64,000 bases of DNA from JARFQH01 sp963825595 (GCA_963825595.1 CAWGUE010000013.1:248001-312000), one strand, 5' to 3'; shown: positions 9,234-18,096, counted from the first letter of the stretch. Program-made: numbers and translations. Notes: generated by a model from the letters alone, not told the origin.

Positions 9234-10669
9234 GTGAGTTCAGAATTGATTATCACTATCATTGCCATCGTCGCGGCCTTGGTAGAGATCGCCGGCATCC
9301 TTACGGCTGTCCATGCGGTGATGAATACCCGGACGTCCCAGGGGGCCATTGCCTGGGGCATATCGTTGGTGACTTTTCCCTGGTTGGCCCTTCCGCTATA
9401 TGGCGTTTTCGGACGCAGCAAATTCAAAGGATATGCATCGATACGCCACTTCAGGGATGAGAAGGCCCGGCAGGTGATAGAAGAGTGCTATAAGGAGGCG
9501 GTCGAAAATGGCTTGGTCCCAGAGGAACGGTCAAAATTGGAAGGCGCCCTCAGCAAACTAGTGGATTTGCCGGTAACGCGTTTTAACAAAAGCCGTTTGC
9601 TTGTTGACGGTGAGGTGACCTTCCGAAGCATTTTCGGTGGCATGGCAACCGCTCAAGAGTATATTCTGGTTGAATTCTTCATCATCAAGGATGACCATCT
9701 GGGCCGGGAACTGAAATCCAAGCTCACCAGCAAGGCCAGGGAAAATGTCAGGGTCTATTTTCTGTATGATGAAATCGGCAGTCACAAACTGCCATCGAGT
9801 TACATCCGGGAAATGAAGGCAGCGGGAATCTTCACCTCGGCGTTTCACACCACCCAGGGGAAAACCAACCAATTCCAGCTCAACTTCCGTAATCATCGGA
9901 AGATTGTCATCGTCGATGGAAAAACGGCCTATGTGGGAGGACACAATGTCGGCGATGAATACGTGTCGGGCCATCCCAAACTGGGGCCCTGGAGAGACAC
10001 CCATGTCGAGTTGACAGGACCGGTGGTGCAGGAGGTGCAATTTTGTTTCATCCAGGATTGGCTCTGGGCCACCTCCAGCATGCCCGATCTCAATTGGCAT
10101 CTAACAAAACCGGCTGGTGGCTCTGAAGAAACGCTGATCATTCCGTCCGGCCCTGCCGACCCTTTTGATACGTGTGCACTCATGTTCACGCATGCCATCA
10201 ACTCTGCCCGGGAACGGATATGGATAGCTAGCCCCATTTCGTCCCCGACAGCCAGATCATCGGGGCATTGAAGCTGGCCGCGCTCAGGGGGGTGGATGTG
10301 CGAATCCTTCTTCCCGAAAAGCCGGACCACCGCGTGGTGTATCTGGCGTCCTTTGCCTTTTACCAAAATACCATTCCCCTCGGGATTCAGCTTTACCGTT
10401 ATACAGCCGGGTTCATGCACCAGAAAGTATTTTTGGTTGATTCGACCTGCGCCGCTGTTGGAACCGCTAACCTGGACAATCGGTCTTTCCGCCTGAATTT
10501 TGAGCTGACCTTTCTCAATTATGATCGATTCTTCATCGATCAAATCGATGATATGCTTCAGAATGATTTTGCCCGCAGCCGGAAGGCGGCTTTGGAGGAT
10601 TACACCGAGAGACCGTTTTACTTCCGGCTCGCGGTTCGGTTTGCGAGCTTGTTATCTCCGATACTTTAA
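9234..10669 (+). pseudogene. cls: Cardiolipin synthase, frameshifted
   Basis: The two parts together encode a normal ClsA-type enzyme of about 478 residues: two N-terminal membrane segments, then two phospholipase D domains with HxKxxxxD motifs HRKIVIVD (near residue 221) and HQKVFLVD. It would condense phosphatidylglycerol into cardiolipin at the inner membrane. The frame breaks near 10236: AGC CCC is followed by two bases before TTC, where a tyrosine codon is expected (S-P-Y-F-V-P-D), so one base is missing. Everything downstream is conserved, so the change is recent or a sequencing error. The start is a GTG at 9234 with a weak upstream signal. Confidence 0.85.
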
Positions 10670-10716
10670 CCTATTCGTACTTTTTTACTAGCAAGGGAGA
10701 ATGCCATAGTGAATAT

Positions 10717-10834
10717 TTGTCGGACCGATTTAACTTTTTTAAAATCATTGATATAATTGCTAACTGAAGGGAAGTATTGAGTCTTAAATTACCTTTTTGA
10801 TAGCAAAAAGGTGGTTTTAAGGAAGATCAACAAG
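10717..10834 (+). mobile_element. Left-end fragment of the REP-associated transposase element
   Basis: It begins with TTGTCGGACCGA like the full element at 6264 and follows it through the hairpin region (ACCTTTTTG-atag-CAAAAAGGT at about 10790-10811) to GGAAGATCAACA. Similarity then stops where the methyltransferase fragment begins. The transposase gene and right end are absent. The methyltransferase stop codon (10827-10829) lies inside this fragment, so the element insertion or a later deletion removed the 3' half of that gene. Confidence 0.85.
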
Positions 10835-11264
10835 AGATGGCAGCAATTCCATTAGCGGCCATCAATGGTCTCCAAGCTGTCAACGCACCTTCAAATGTCA
10901 AGTTATAAGCAGCTCCCTCGGACCAAAGCAGATCAATGGTTTCTGGATTCCAATCGAGACTCCTCATGTCGCATTCGATAGTTTCTACCAAATGTTCAAG
11001 CCCTCGCTGTTCAGCCCGTTTTTCGAGTTCATCTAAAAATTCTCGCGAGAAGTCTACAGCCCGAACCTTAGATCTAAATTTATCCGCCAGAAATAGTGTC
11101 CCTGCACCAGTACCGCAACCGATATCCGCTATACGTGGATTTGTTGGTAGCTCTGGAATTTGTGAAATAATATAGTCCAAAAAATCTGTGTCGCCCGGGC
11201 CTTGTCTCTCAAGACCTCGATGTAGTTCAATAAGCGCTTTAATGTATTTTTCTTGTTCTTCCAT
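10827..11264 (-). pseudogene. SAM-dependent methyltransferase, 3'-truncated by a mobile element relic
   Basis: The 145 residues match the N-terminal half of a class I methyltransferase: RIADIGCGTGAGTLFLAD is the SAM-binding motif I near residue 44, VRAVDFS follows as motif II, and DLLWSEGAAYNLTFEGAL is the segment after motif IV. Related full-length proteins run to about 250 residues, so roughly 100 C-terminal residues are lost. The stop codon lies in the transposon fragment at 10717-10834. The start at 11264 is preceded by AAGGGA. The substrate of the intact protein is unknown, and activity of the fragment is unlikely. Confidence 0.85.
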
Positions 11265-11325
11265 GAAATTCCCTTGGCATAAGACCGTTCATTGTTCGTT
11301 AACTTAAAATTAACTTTAAATATTA

Positions 11326-11410
11326 TGGTGGAGGCGGCGTGAGTCGAACTTACGTTGATCCTCACAGCCACAAGGGTTTTCAGCGGTTTACCGAATGTTT
11401 ACCGAATATG
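11326..11410. repeat. Degenerate tmRNA 3'-end copy (attachment-site scar B)
   Basis: It begins TGGTGGAGGCGGCG and continues GAGTCGAAC, matching the 3' end and T-arm of the intact tmRNA at 14986 with a few changes. The doubled TTTACCGAATG motif follows at 11385-11408. Integrative elements that use the tmRNA 3' end leave such a displaced copy at their far end. It separates the first island from the Fic block. Confidence 0.8.
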
Positions 11411-11507
11411 CCCAAGTGGACCGATTTTGTCACACACTCAACCGAACTTTATACATAAAGACGCACCCTTCCTTCCAAAATAAGGAGGACTGGCTCTTAT
11501 TGTCCTG

Positions 11508-12674
11508 TCAGTCGGGCAACTCCGTCCCTTGATTCATGATTTCCAGATATCCTGAGTAACTAAAAATCCGATTGCGCTTGCGGGAGGTCAGTTCACGGAC
11601 AATCCCCAACCGTTGCAGATGTTCCAGGGATTTGTTGACCGTGGCCGGCGTGATACCTGTTTTTTCCACCAGCCACTTGGAAACCGTGATTGGACGACCC
11701 ATCAGGGTTTGATGCACCCGCAGGGATGACGCTGCAGCCCGGCCAAGTCCACTGATTTTGTCTCGGTCTTCATTGGCAAGATTTACGAGCTGCCTGGCGG
11801 TGTCCACCGCCTGGATAGCAGTGACGATGACCGCTTCGGCGAAGAAATCGAGCCAGGCTTCCCAGTTTCCGTTTAAACGAATTTCATTGAGCAGCTCGTA
11901 GTAATATTGCCGGTGTGTTTTAAAATATAGGCTAAGATAAAGCATTGGCTCCCGAAGCATTTTTTGTTCGCACAATAGCAATGTGATTAAAATGCGGCCT
12001 AAACGACCGTTGCCATCTAAAAACGGATGGATTGTTTCAAACTGCACATGGGCCAATGCGGCCTTGAGCAAGGCAGGGGTGGGTTTCGGCTGGTCATACA
12101 GAAACAACTCCAATTTACCCAAACAATCCAACACCTGTTCAGCCGGCGGTGGAACAAAGGCAGCATTGCCGGGTCGGGTACCTCCGATCCAATTCTGGGT
12201 TCTGCGAAATTGACCAGGTGTCTGGTTGGAGCCCCGCCCTTTGGAAAGCAACACAGAATGCATTTCTTTGATCAGACGGAGGGACAAGGGAAATCCTTCG
12301 GCAAGTCGCTTTAGTCCGAAATCCAGGGCAGCCACATAATTGCTGACCTCACGTACATCGTTCAGCGGTACTCCGGGCTCCATATCCAGTTCAAAAAGCA
12401 AGAGATCAGAAAGCGTCGACTGCGTCCCCTCGATCATGGAGGAGAGAACCGCCTCTTTACGAACATACATGTAAAGAAATAGGGAAATGTCTGGTAAAAA
12501 GGTCGAGATGCTGTCCAGCCTACCAAGCGCGAATAGCGCATGGTCGAATTTGCTGCGCAACTCCGGCGTCCACTCAATGGAAGGATTCGGCGGCAGCGGG
12601 GCAGGGATAAAGGCCCGGGCCTCCTCTCCCACTGTTGAAATCGTAACGTATTGTCCCTGGAGCTCTCGTTTCAT
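11508..12674 (-). CDS. Fic domain AMP-transferase with C-terminal winged helix
   Basis: A 388-residue Fic/DOC protein. The catalytic motif HPFLDGNGRLGR lies near residue 215, with the His needed for transfer of a nucleotide phosphate group to a target hydroxyl. An upstream SSMIEG (near residue 80) fits the inhibitory helix (S/T)xxxE(G/N), which makes it a class II, self-inhibited Fic. Residues 310-380 form a winged helix (ITVSKWLVEKTGITPATVN) that may bind DNA. It is the only gene between two tmRNA scars, without an antitoxin gene. Targets are unknown; roles as toxin or regulator are both possible. Confidence 0.9.
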   Translation of the reverse strand: MKRELQGQYVTISTVGEEARAFIPAPLPPNPSIEWTPELRSKFDHALFALGRLDSISTFLPDISLFLYMYVRKEAVLSSMIEGTQSTLSDLLLFELDMEPGVPLNDVREVSNYVAALDFGLKRLAEGFPLSLRLIKEMHSVLLSKGRGSNQTPGQFRRTQNWIGGTRPGNAAFVPPPAEQVLDCLGKLELFLYDQPKPTPALLKAALAHVQFETIHPFLDGNGRLGRILITLLLCEQKMLREPMLYLSLYFKTHRQYYYELLNEIRLNGNWEAWLDFFAEAVIVTAIQAVDTARQLVNLANEDRDKISGLGRAAASSLRVHQTLMGRPITVSKWLVEKTGITPATVNKSLEHLQRLGIVRELTSRKRNRIFSYSGYLEIMNQGTELPD

Positions 12675-13086
12675 TGATTGAAACTGTCCTAAAATAATAG
12701 TTCTCTTTATTTTAATATAATGCCGATACTAAAATAACAAAAAACAGAGCAGGAATCAAGCGAGTTGACTAAAATAGCAACCTCGATTGTTTTAGCTTGA
12801 CCCTTCTTTCTAAAATAAGGCACATGGAAACAAGTTAGGTCACTCACACGATTTAATCCAGCAGCTTCTGCAAGTCCCATTCGGATGTCATCCATAGCAA
12901 GAATGCTATGGAACCAGTGGGTCTAAACCATAATTTGATGGATTTAGGAGGTGCCGAATGAAAGCATTCAATAATCCATTTCTTAAAATAAAAACCCAAA
13001 TTGATAGGGTCGTCAATTTGGGTTTTAATGAATATTTTATCGAAGGAATATATAATTTATAACTAGATCTTGTTATCTAATTTTAA
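12675..13086. other. Upstream region of the Fic gene with CTAAAATA repeats
   Basis: An AT-rich stretch. CTAAAATA recurs four times (about 12688, 12730, 12769, 12811) in the first 140 bases upstream of the Fic start, separated by 38-42 bases, which resembles spaced operator half-sites. The Fic protein's own winged helix is a possible reader. A strong hairpin follows at 12991-13026. No gene is supported. Confidence 0.45.
12991..13026. terminator. Perfect 14-base inverted repeat, terminator-like
   Basis: AAAACCCAAATTGA and TCAATTTGGGTTTT are separated by 8 bases. With A and T runs at the arm ends it could terminate in both directions. It lies just inside the right limit of the Fic block. Confidence 0.6.
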
Positions 13087-13170
13087 TGGTGGAGGCGGCG
13101 GGAGTCGAATTCGCGTCCTGTCCAGCAAATAAGAGGCTTCACGGGTTGTTACCGAATGTTTACCGAATAT
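13087..13170. repeat. tmRNA 3'-end copy (attachment-site scar C)
   Basis: TGGTGGAGGCGGCGGGAGTC is identical to the tmRNA 3' end at 14986, and the match continues through GAA and CGCGTCC with two changes. The doubled TACCGAATGTT motif follows at 13148-13170. It bounds the AbiE block on the left and the Fic block on the right. Confidence 0.85.
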
Positions 13171-13295
13171 CTACTCTGGTAGAAACCGTTTATCTGCAGG
13201 CAGCGGGCAATCCTGTAACGCCCCATAGCCAGATGGTTTTTCCACTTAGCAAAAGAATGTATTTCAAATATTTCACTTGATTTCTAAACTATTAT

Positions 13296-13341
13296 CAGAC
13301 AAAATGTATTCACTTATCAATAAATGGTAACATTTTGTCTG
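13296..13341. promoter_or_regulatory. Probable AbiEi operator (perfect 12-base inverted repeat)
   Basis: CAGACAAAATGT at 13296 and ACATTTTGTCTG ending at 13341 are perfect inverted copies 22 bases apart; the right arm ends 7 bases before the abiEi start. AbiEi antitoxins are known to repress their own operon through inverted repeats in the promoter. The spacing leaves no room for a normal ribosome binding site, so the transcript may be nearly leaderless. Confidence 0.7.
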
Positions 13342-13348
13342 TGTATTA

Positions 13349-13942
13349 ATGAAAAAGGACCCTATAGACATATTCCGCAGGCACGGTGGCCAGCTTCGAA
13401 TGAGCAAGGCCATCGAGTATGGCATCACAAGATACATGCTTTATTCGCTCAGGGATAAGGGCGTCATCGAACAGGTGAGCAGAGGCATTTACCGACTGGT
13501 GGAGCTGCCGCCGGTATCCGATCCTGATCTGGTTACGGTGAGCCTTCGCTTCCCGAATGCAGTTATCTGCCTCATTTCTGCACTCGCTTACCACGACATC
13601 ACAACACAGATTCCCCATGCTGTTTCTGTAGCGGTGCAAAGAAAGTCAAGGATCCCTTCACTCGACTATCCCCCCCTCCAGGCGCATCGGTTTTCGGATA
13701 GAGCATACGACTCCGGTATCGAAGAGCATCTGATTGATGGTGTGTCTGTCAAAATCTATTGCCCAGAAAAAACCCTGGCCGACTGCTTCAAGTTTCGAAA
13801 TAAGATTGGAATGGATGTGGTACTCGAAGCGCTAAAACTTTATAGAGAACGAAAGAAGTTCAAACCCATCGAACTCTTGGATTATGCAAAAATATGCCGG
13901 GTCGCAATGGTAATGAGGCCATACCTTGAGGCAACGGTATGA
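13349..13942 (+). CDS. abiEi: AbiEi-type antitoxin / transcriptional repressor (type IV toxin-antitoxin)
   Basis: A 197-residue protein with an N-terminal winged helix (residues 5-55, ending GVIEQVSRGIYRL) and a C-terminal domain with the family pattern PEKTLADCFKFRNKIGMD near residue 135. Antitoxins of this type counter AbiEii and repress the operon by binding promoter repeats. A matching inverted repeat lies directly upstream. The stop overlaps the toxin start (ATGA), so the two are translated together. The pair is alone between a tmRNA scar and the intact tmRNA. Confidence 0.92.
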   Translation: MKKDPIDIFRRHGGQLRMSKAIEYGITRYMLYSLRDKGVIEQVSRGIYRLVELPPVSDPDLVTVSLRFPNAVICLISALAYHDITTQIPHAVSVAVQRKSRIPSLDYPPLQAHRFSDRAYDSGIEEHLIDGVSVKIYCPEKTLADCFKFRNKIGMDVVLEALKLYRERKKFKPIELLDYAKICRVAMVMRPYLEATV

Positions 13943-14841
13943 CGCCGCCCAAATACATGTCCGCGTCTGTGCGCCAGCGCCTCCTCAACCGCGCAAAACG
14001 TGACCGGAGACCATTCAACGAACTGCTCCAATACTATGCAATGGAGCGGTTTCTTTACAGGCTCTCTCAATCCGCTCACGTTGAACGATTTGTTCTCAAA
14101 GGCGCCATGATGCTGAGAGTCTGGCGTTCGCCGGAGCATCGACCGACCATGGATATTGACATGTTGGGAATAGCAAGCAACGAGGAGGCTGACATCGTTC
14201 TGCAGATCAGAGATATCCTGGCAGCGAATGTGGTCGCTGATGGGCTCGCCTTTGATACTGACTCTATTCAAGCTGAGCGAATTGTCGAAGATGCGGATTA
14301 CGAGGGGATCAGGATTCGGTTCTTGGCCACATTGGGTTCCGCAAAGATCCATATGCGGATTGACATCGGCTTTGGTGATGTCGTGTATCCGGATCCTGAA
14401 GAGTCGGATCTCCCGACTTTACTGAATTTCCCACCACCCCGCTTGCTCTGCTACAGCCGCGAGAGTTCTATCTCGGAAAAGTTTGAAGCCATGGTAAAGC
14501 TGGGCGCGCTCAACAGCCGAATGAAGGATTTCTACGATATCTGGTTGCTATCCCGACAGTTCGATTTTGATGGTGTTAAGCTGACCGAGGCTATTCGGCT
14601 GACCTTTGAACGACGGGGTACGAAACTGCCCCTGGAAATTGAGGCATTCGCTGAGCCTTTCATTGAGGAAAAGCAAACTCAGTGGACGGCATTTTGCAAA
14701 AGACTCCAGCAAGATCACGTTCCCTCTTCTTTTGGCGAAATCGTGATTTCCGTAGATCGATTTTTATCGCCTATCGTTTCAGCCCTTTCCACCAACAAAC
14801 CAAGTCCAGTGAAATGGATTTCGCCTGGTCCGTGGACCTGA
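13939..14841 (+). CDS. abiEii: AbiEii-type nucleotidyltransferase toxin
   Basis: A 300-residue DNA polymerase beta-like nucleotidyltransferase. Motif I is KGAMMLRVW near residue 54 and the metal-binding DxD is TMDIDMLG near 73. A later Lys-containing helix reads KFEAMVKLG near 180, and KDFYDIWLL marks the C-terminal motif near 195. AbiEii toxins block growth by modifying cellular RNA, and in phage infection cause abortive defence. All catalytic positions appear intact. The start overlaps the antitoxin stop by ATGA. The C-terminal 20 residues are poorly typed and run towards the tmRNA end. Confidence 0.92.
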   Translation: MTPPKYMSASVRQRLLNRAKRDRRPFNELLQYYAMERFLYRLSQSAHVERFVLKGAMMLRVWRSPEHRPTMDIDMLGIASNEEADIVLQIRDILAANVVADGLAFDTDSIQAERIVEDADYEGIRIRFLATLGSAKIHMRIDIGFGDVVYPDPEESDLPTLLNFPPPRLLCYSRESSISEKFEAMVKLGALNSRMKDFYDIWLLSRQFDFDGVKLTEAIRLTFERRGTKLPLEIEAFAEPFIEEKQTQWTAFCKRLQQDHVPSSFGEIVISVDRFLSPIVSALSTNKPSPVKWISPGPWT

Positions 14842-14929
14842 TTAACCCACCTTGGATTAAGAGGCCTCGGACTTTAAAGGTTTGTAACTATTTCAGTTTA
14901 AGATAAAAATTTAGGAAGGAATTGTGTGC

Positions 14930-14944
14930 GGGATTTTAAATCCC
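14930..14944. other. Short perfect hairpin downstream of ssrA
   Basis: GGGATTT-T-AAATCCC, lying about 40 bases past the tmRNA 3' end on the minus strand. It may help 3' processing or termination of the tmRNA precursor, or belong to the island junction. Confidence 0.4.
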
Positions 14945-14985
14945 ATGCAAAAATCTATAACCCACTGATTTTAAATATAAAGTAT

Positions 14986-15336
14986 TGGTGGAGGCGGCGG
15001 GAGTCGAACCCGCGTCCGAAAACATTCCACCCAGACCTCTACATACTTATCCTGAACTTTGAATCTCGTCTTGCGGAACTCCTCCAGGCGGGATGTCCGC
15101 AAGACCAACCTGCTATAATTTCGCCTTACCCGTTACAGGTACCCAGGATCGGCTATCCCACTAGTCGACGCCCTTACCAGGCCCGCGGGAGTAGCCTGGC
15201 AGGACGGTAGCTATGCAGCTACAGCGTAGGCATAATCGTCTGCGATTATGTTTATGCCCCACCGGTTTTACGAGCTGGCAGGATGCTCGGTATGCAGCCT
15301 GAGCTTCTTTGTCCCCGTCGAAGCCGTTTCGCCCCC
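14986..15336 (-). ncRNA. ssrA: Transfer-messenger RNA (tmRNA)
   Basis: A 351-base one-piece tmRNA that rescues stalled ribosomes together with SmpB, encoded next door. The 5' end GGGGGCG pairs with CGCCTCC before the encoded CCA, with one G-U pair. The T-arm holds GGGTTCGACTCCC, and the 5' part has the conserved ACGGCTTCGACGGGGAC. The mRNA-like part at 15211-15243 reads A-D-D-Y-A-Y-A-V-A-A then TAG, a plausible degradation tag ending in AVAA. The 3' end is an integration target: two older copies of it lie at 13087 and 11326. Confidence 0.97.
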
Positions 15337-15719
15337 AATGAAGAGCTCAAAGCTCAAGGCTCAAAGCAATGAGAGGTGAGGGAAATGGTGCTGGGATAAA
15401 AAGCTTTTACAGCTTTTTCAAAGAACAAGTTTCAACTAAAATTTAAGAGATTTCAGTAGGTTTGTCAAGTGGTGGCTCAATTCAGGTTCTACCTAATTTG
15501 AGCGATTGTCGAGGTTGCCGCAGGTACAAGGAAGAAGCCGTTCCGCTATAGGGACTATGCGGGACGGCTTCTGACGCAGTAGATGTGGTAATCCTCCAGA
15601 GGCGGATAAAGATCGGCAATCCCAGAGGGTTTCAAATTTTCAAAATTAAAACCGTTCTAACTCCTCTTGATAAACACAAAATAATGCTTTTTGGAAATTT
15701 GAAACGCTCAATTTAGGTT
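15337..15719. other. Spacer between smpB and ssrA
   Basis: It holds the ssrA promoter (boxes not resolved), a GCTCAAA-type triplet repeat at about 15346-15368, and a strong hairpin at 15534-15571. No gene is visible. Confidence 0.5.
15534..15571. terminator. 13-base-pair hairpin downstream of smpB
   Basis: GAAGCCGTTCCGC pairs with GCGGGACGGCTTC across a 12-base loop, with only one G-U pair. It lies 150 bases past the smpB stop and lacks a U-run, so it may be a processing or pausing structure instead of a classical terminator. Confidence 0.5.
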
Positions 15720-16190
15720 CTAATAACGGCTGGTATACTTCTTGCGCGCGCGCTCCAACACCCGTTGCTCGTCGCGGCGTCGTATCGATTCTCGCTTGTC
15801 ATATTTTCTTTTGCCCCTGGCCAGGGCCAGAGAAATTTTCACCTTGCCGTCTTTGAAATAGAGTCTCAGGGGTATGAGGGCCGCCCCCTGTTCGTTTGTC
15901 TTTCCATAGAGGCGTTTGATTTCGCGCTTGTGCAGCAGCAGCTTGCGTGGACGCAGCGGATCGTGATTGTCATAATAGGCAAAAGGGTAGGGGCTGATGT
16001 GCATCTGGTAGACAAACACCTCGCCATTTTTTATCCTGGCATAGGCATCCTTGATGTTTGCCCGTCCCTGGCGCAACGACTTCACCTCGGTCCCCTTGAG
16101 AACGATGCCGGCCTCGAAAACATCTTCGATGTGGTAGTTGAACCGGGCTTTGCGGTTTTCGGCAATATTTTTTTTCTGCCCTTTTTCCAC
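15720..16190 (-). CDS. smpB: SsrA-binding protein SmpB
   Basis: A 156-residue RNA-binding partner of tmRNA that fits its tRNA-like domain into the empty A site of stalled ribosomes. The OB-fold core includes FEAGIVLKGTEVKSLRQG, the central region HISPYPFAYYDNHDPLRPRKLLLHK in two parts, and the basic tail KRKYDKRESIRRRDE that reads the mRNA channel. The likely start is a GTG at 16190 with AAGGA 7 bases upstream; a GTG two codons earlier sits too close to it. It follows ptsI by about 130 bases on the same strand and precedes ssrA. Confidence 0.96.
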   Translation of the reverse strand: MEKGQKKNIAENRKARFNYHIEDVFEAGIVLKGTEVKSLRQGRANIKDAYARIKNGEVFVYQMHISPYPFAYYDNHDPLRPRKLLLHKREIKRLYGKTNEQGAALIPLRLYFKDGKVKISLALARGKRKYDKRESIRRRDEQRVLERARKKYTSRY

Positions 16191-16320
16191 GAGCACTTCC
16201 TTGCTGCAGGTTGCTATCGACAGTTAAAACGATTCGGTTTCAGCCAGCCAGTGGTTCACCGGTGGGTGGACCAGCGCCGGGTCGCTGCAGCGTTTTTAAA
16301 ATGATGACTTCGCTGACGGA

Positions 16321-18090
16321 TTATTCCGTCTGGTTGAATTCGGAGAGAATGTTTCCGTATGTGTCGCGCAGGAGCGCGAATACCTTCTCCGCCGACATCA
16401 GTTTGAGCGCCTCGTCCACCAGGGCTTCCGTTTCACCGACATTAATGGAGCGGATCATTTGCTTTATGGTCGGTATCGACTGAGGATTCATGCTCAATTC
16501 GTCTAGCCCGAGGCCCAAAAGAAGGGGCGTGTGAATCGGATAACCCGCCATTTCACCACAGATGAACATCCGGATGCCGTTTTCTCTGGTGACCTCTGCC
16601 AGCCGTTTCAGCATGCGCAGGATGGCCGGGTCGAGCGGCTGAAAGAGATGGGCGACATTCTTGTTATTACGATCGATGGCAAGAGTGTACTGGATCAGGT
16701 CGTTGGTGCCGATGCTGAAAAAATCGACCTCTTTTGCGATGACATCCGCCATGATGACGGCTGAGGGAACTTCGATCAGTGCGCCGATCTGCAAATCGGC
16801 GTTGTAAAGGATCCCCTCTTTCTCGAGAGAAGCCGCCGCCTCCTGGATGGCTCTTTTGGCCTGGAAAACCTCGTCCACAGTGGCCACCATCGGTAACATG
16901 ATCCGTACAGTTCCGTGAACCGCGGCCCGCAGGATTGCCCGCAACTGGGTACGGAACACTTCGGGTCGCTGCAGGCAGTATCGAATGCCCCGCAGGCCGA
17001 GGGCCGGATTGAGTTCCTGAAATCCGTTCTCGGCTGAAAGCGATTTGTCGCCGTTCACATCGAGGGTTCGGATCGTCACCGGTTTGGGTGCCATTACCTG
17101 AACGACATCGGAGTATTTGTCGTAAAGTTCTTCTTCGCTGGGAAAGCGGGGACGACCCATATACTGAAACTCGGTGCGGTAAAGGCCGATGCCGTCGCCA
17201 CCGTATGTGACGACCGAAACCACCTCCTCGGGCAGTTCGATGTTTCCCAGCACCTTCATGTTCTGGCCGTCAAGTGTCTTGGCCGGGAGGCGGCTGCTGC
17301 GGCTGATGGCCGCTTTGCGGCGCTCGTATCGCATACGTCGTTCTTCATATTCGAGCAGGGTTTCCTCGGTCGGGTGTACGATGACCGCACCGTTATTGCC
17401 GTCCAGGATGACAATATTGTCATTGTTTATGGTCGCGGTGGCGTTACCCAGGGCAAGCACGGCGGGGATTTCAAGGGTGCGGGCAATAATGCCGGTGTGA
17501 GAGGCCTTGCCGCCCTTGTCGGTGATGAATCCTTTGATTCGCTCCAGTCGAATCTGGCTGGTTTCCGCCGGCGACAGATCTTTGGCCACGAGAATGACCC
17601 GTTTGTCGATCATGCCGATATTGACCTGTTTGGCTCCTACAAGATTGCCCATGATGCGCTCGGACAGGTGGACGACATCCATTGCGCGTTCTTTTAGATA
17701 GGGATCCGACATGCCCTGAAAAATCGTTTTGAGATGGGTCACAACCTGTCTCAGGGCCCACTCGGCGTTAACCTGATCCTGTTCGATGGCAGCGATGGTT
17801 TTGCCGTAAAGCAATTTGTCCTTCAGGAGCACTTCCTGCGTTTCCAAAATGCTGGTCTGCTGGCGGAATTCCTCGGGGGTGTCCTCTATGATGGTCCTCA
17901 ATTCGTCCCGCGATTTCTTGACAGCGGCCTTGAAACGCTTGACTTCATCCTGTATTTTTTCCTTCTGGATCGGATATCGGGTGACGACGTCGACACCTTC
18001 CTTGTCGACCAGGTATGCCTTGCCGATGCAAATACCGGGTGAGGCGCCGATTCCGGTGAGCATGAATTCCTTTTCGCTGGTTTGCTGCAT
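16321..18090 (-). CDS. ptsI: PTS enzyme I (phosphoenolpyruvate-protein phosphotransferase)
   Basis: A 589-residue soluble enzyme that takes phosphate from PEP and passes it to HPr. The phosphorylated histidine lies in GGKASHTGIIAR near residue 195. The PEP-binding barrel holds GIGLYRTEFQYMGR, LRGIRYCLQRPEVF and the catalytic FICGEMAGYP region. The length is that of ordinary EI, without the GAF domain of PtsP. No sugar-specific EII gene is in the window, which fits a regulatory PTS. The start at 18090 is 6 bases from the HPr stop; an ATG at 18063, with AAGGA 4 bases upstream, begins at the conserved MLTGIGASPG and is an equally good start. Confidence 0.95.
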   Translation of the reverse strand: MQQTSEKEFMLTGIGASPGICIGKAYLVDKEGVDVVTRYPIQKEKIQDEVKRFKAAVKKSRDELRTIIEDTPEEFRQQTSILETQEVLLKDKLLYGKTIAAIEQDQVNAEWALRQVVTHLKTIFQGMSDPYLKERAMDVVHLSERIMGNLVGAKQVNIGMIDKRVILVAKDLSPAETSQIRLERIKGFITDKGGKASHTGIIARTLEIPAVLALGNATATINNDNIVILDGNNGAVIVHPTEETLLEYEERRMRYERRKAAISRSSRLPAKTLDGQNMKVLGNIELPEEVVSVVTYGGDGIGLYRTEFQYMGRPRFPSEEELYDKYSDVVQVMAPKPVTIRTLDVNGDKSLSAENGFQELNPALGLRGIRYCLQRPEVFRTQLRAILRAAVHGTVRIMLPMVATVDEVFQAKRAIQEAAASLEKEGILYNADLQIGALIEVPSAVIMADVIAKEVDFFSIGTNDLIQYTLAIDRNNKNVAHLFQPLDPAILRMLKRLAEVTRENGIRMFICGEMAGYPIHTPLLLGLGLDELSMNPQSIPTIKQMIRSINVGETEALVDEALKLMSAEKVFALLRDTYGNILSEFNQTE

Positions 18091-18096
18091 GAAACG

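Noticed and set aside
11326..13170. tRNA genes suggested by GAGTCGAA T-arm-like sequences
   Set aside because: Only a tmRNA-type 3' end is present, with no anticodon or D-arm; they are attachment-site copies.
13349..14841. Complete integrase or phage genes in the tmRNA blocks
   Set aside because: Only the Fic and AbiE genes are present between the scars; no recombinase motif was seen on either strand.
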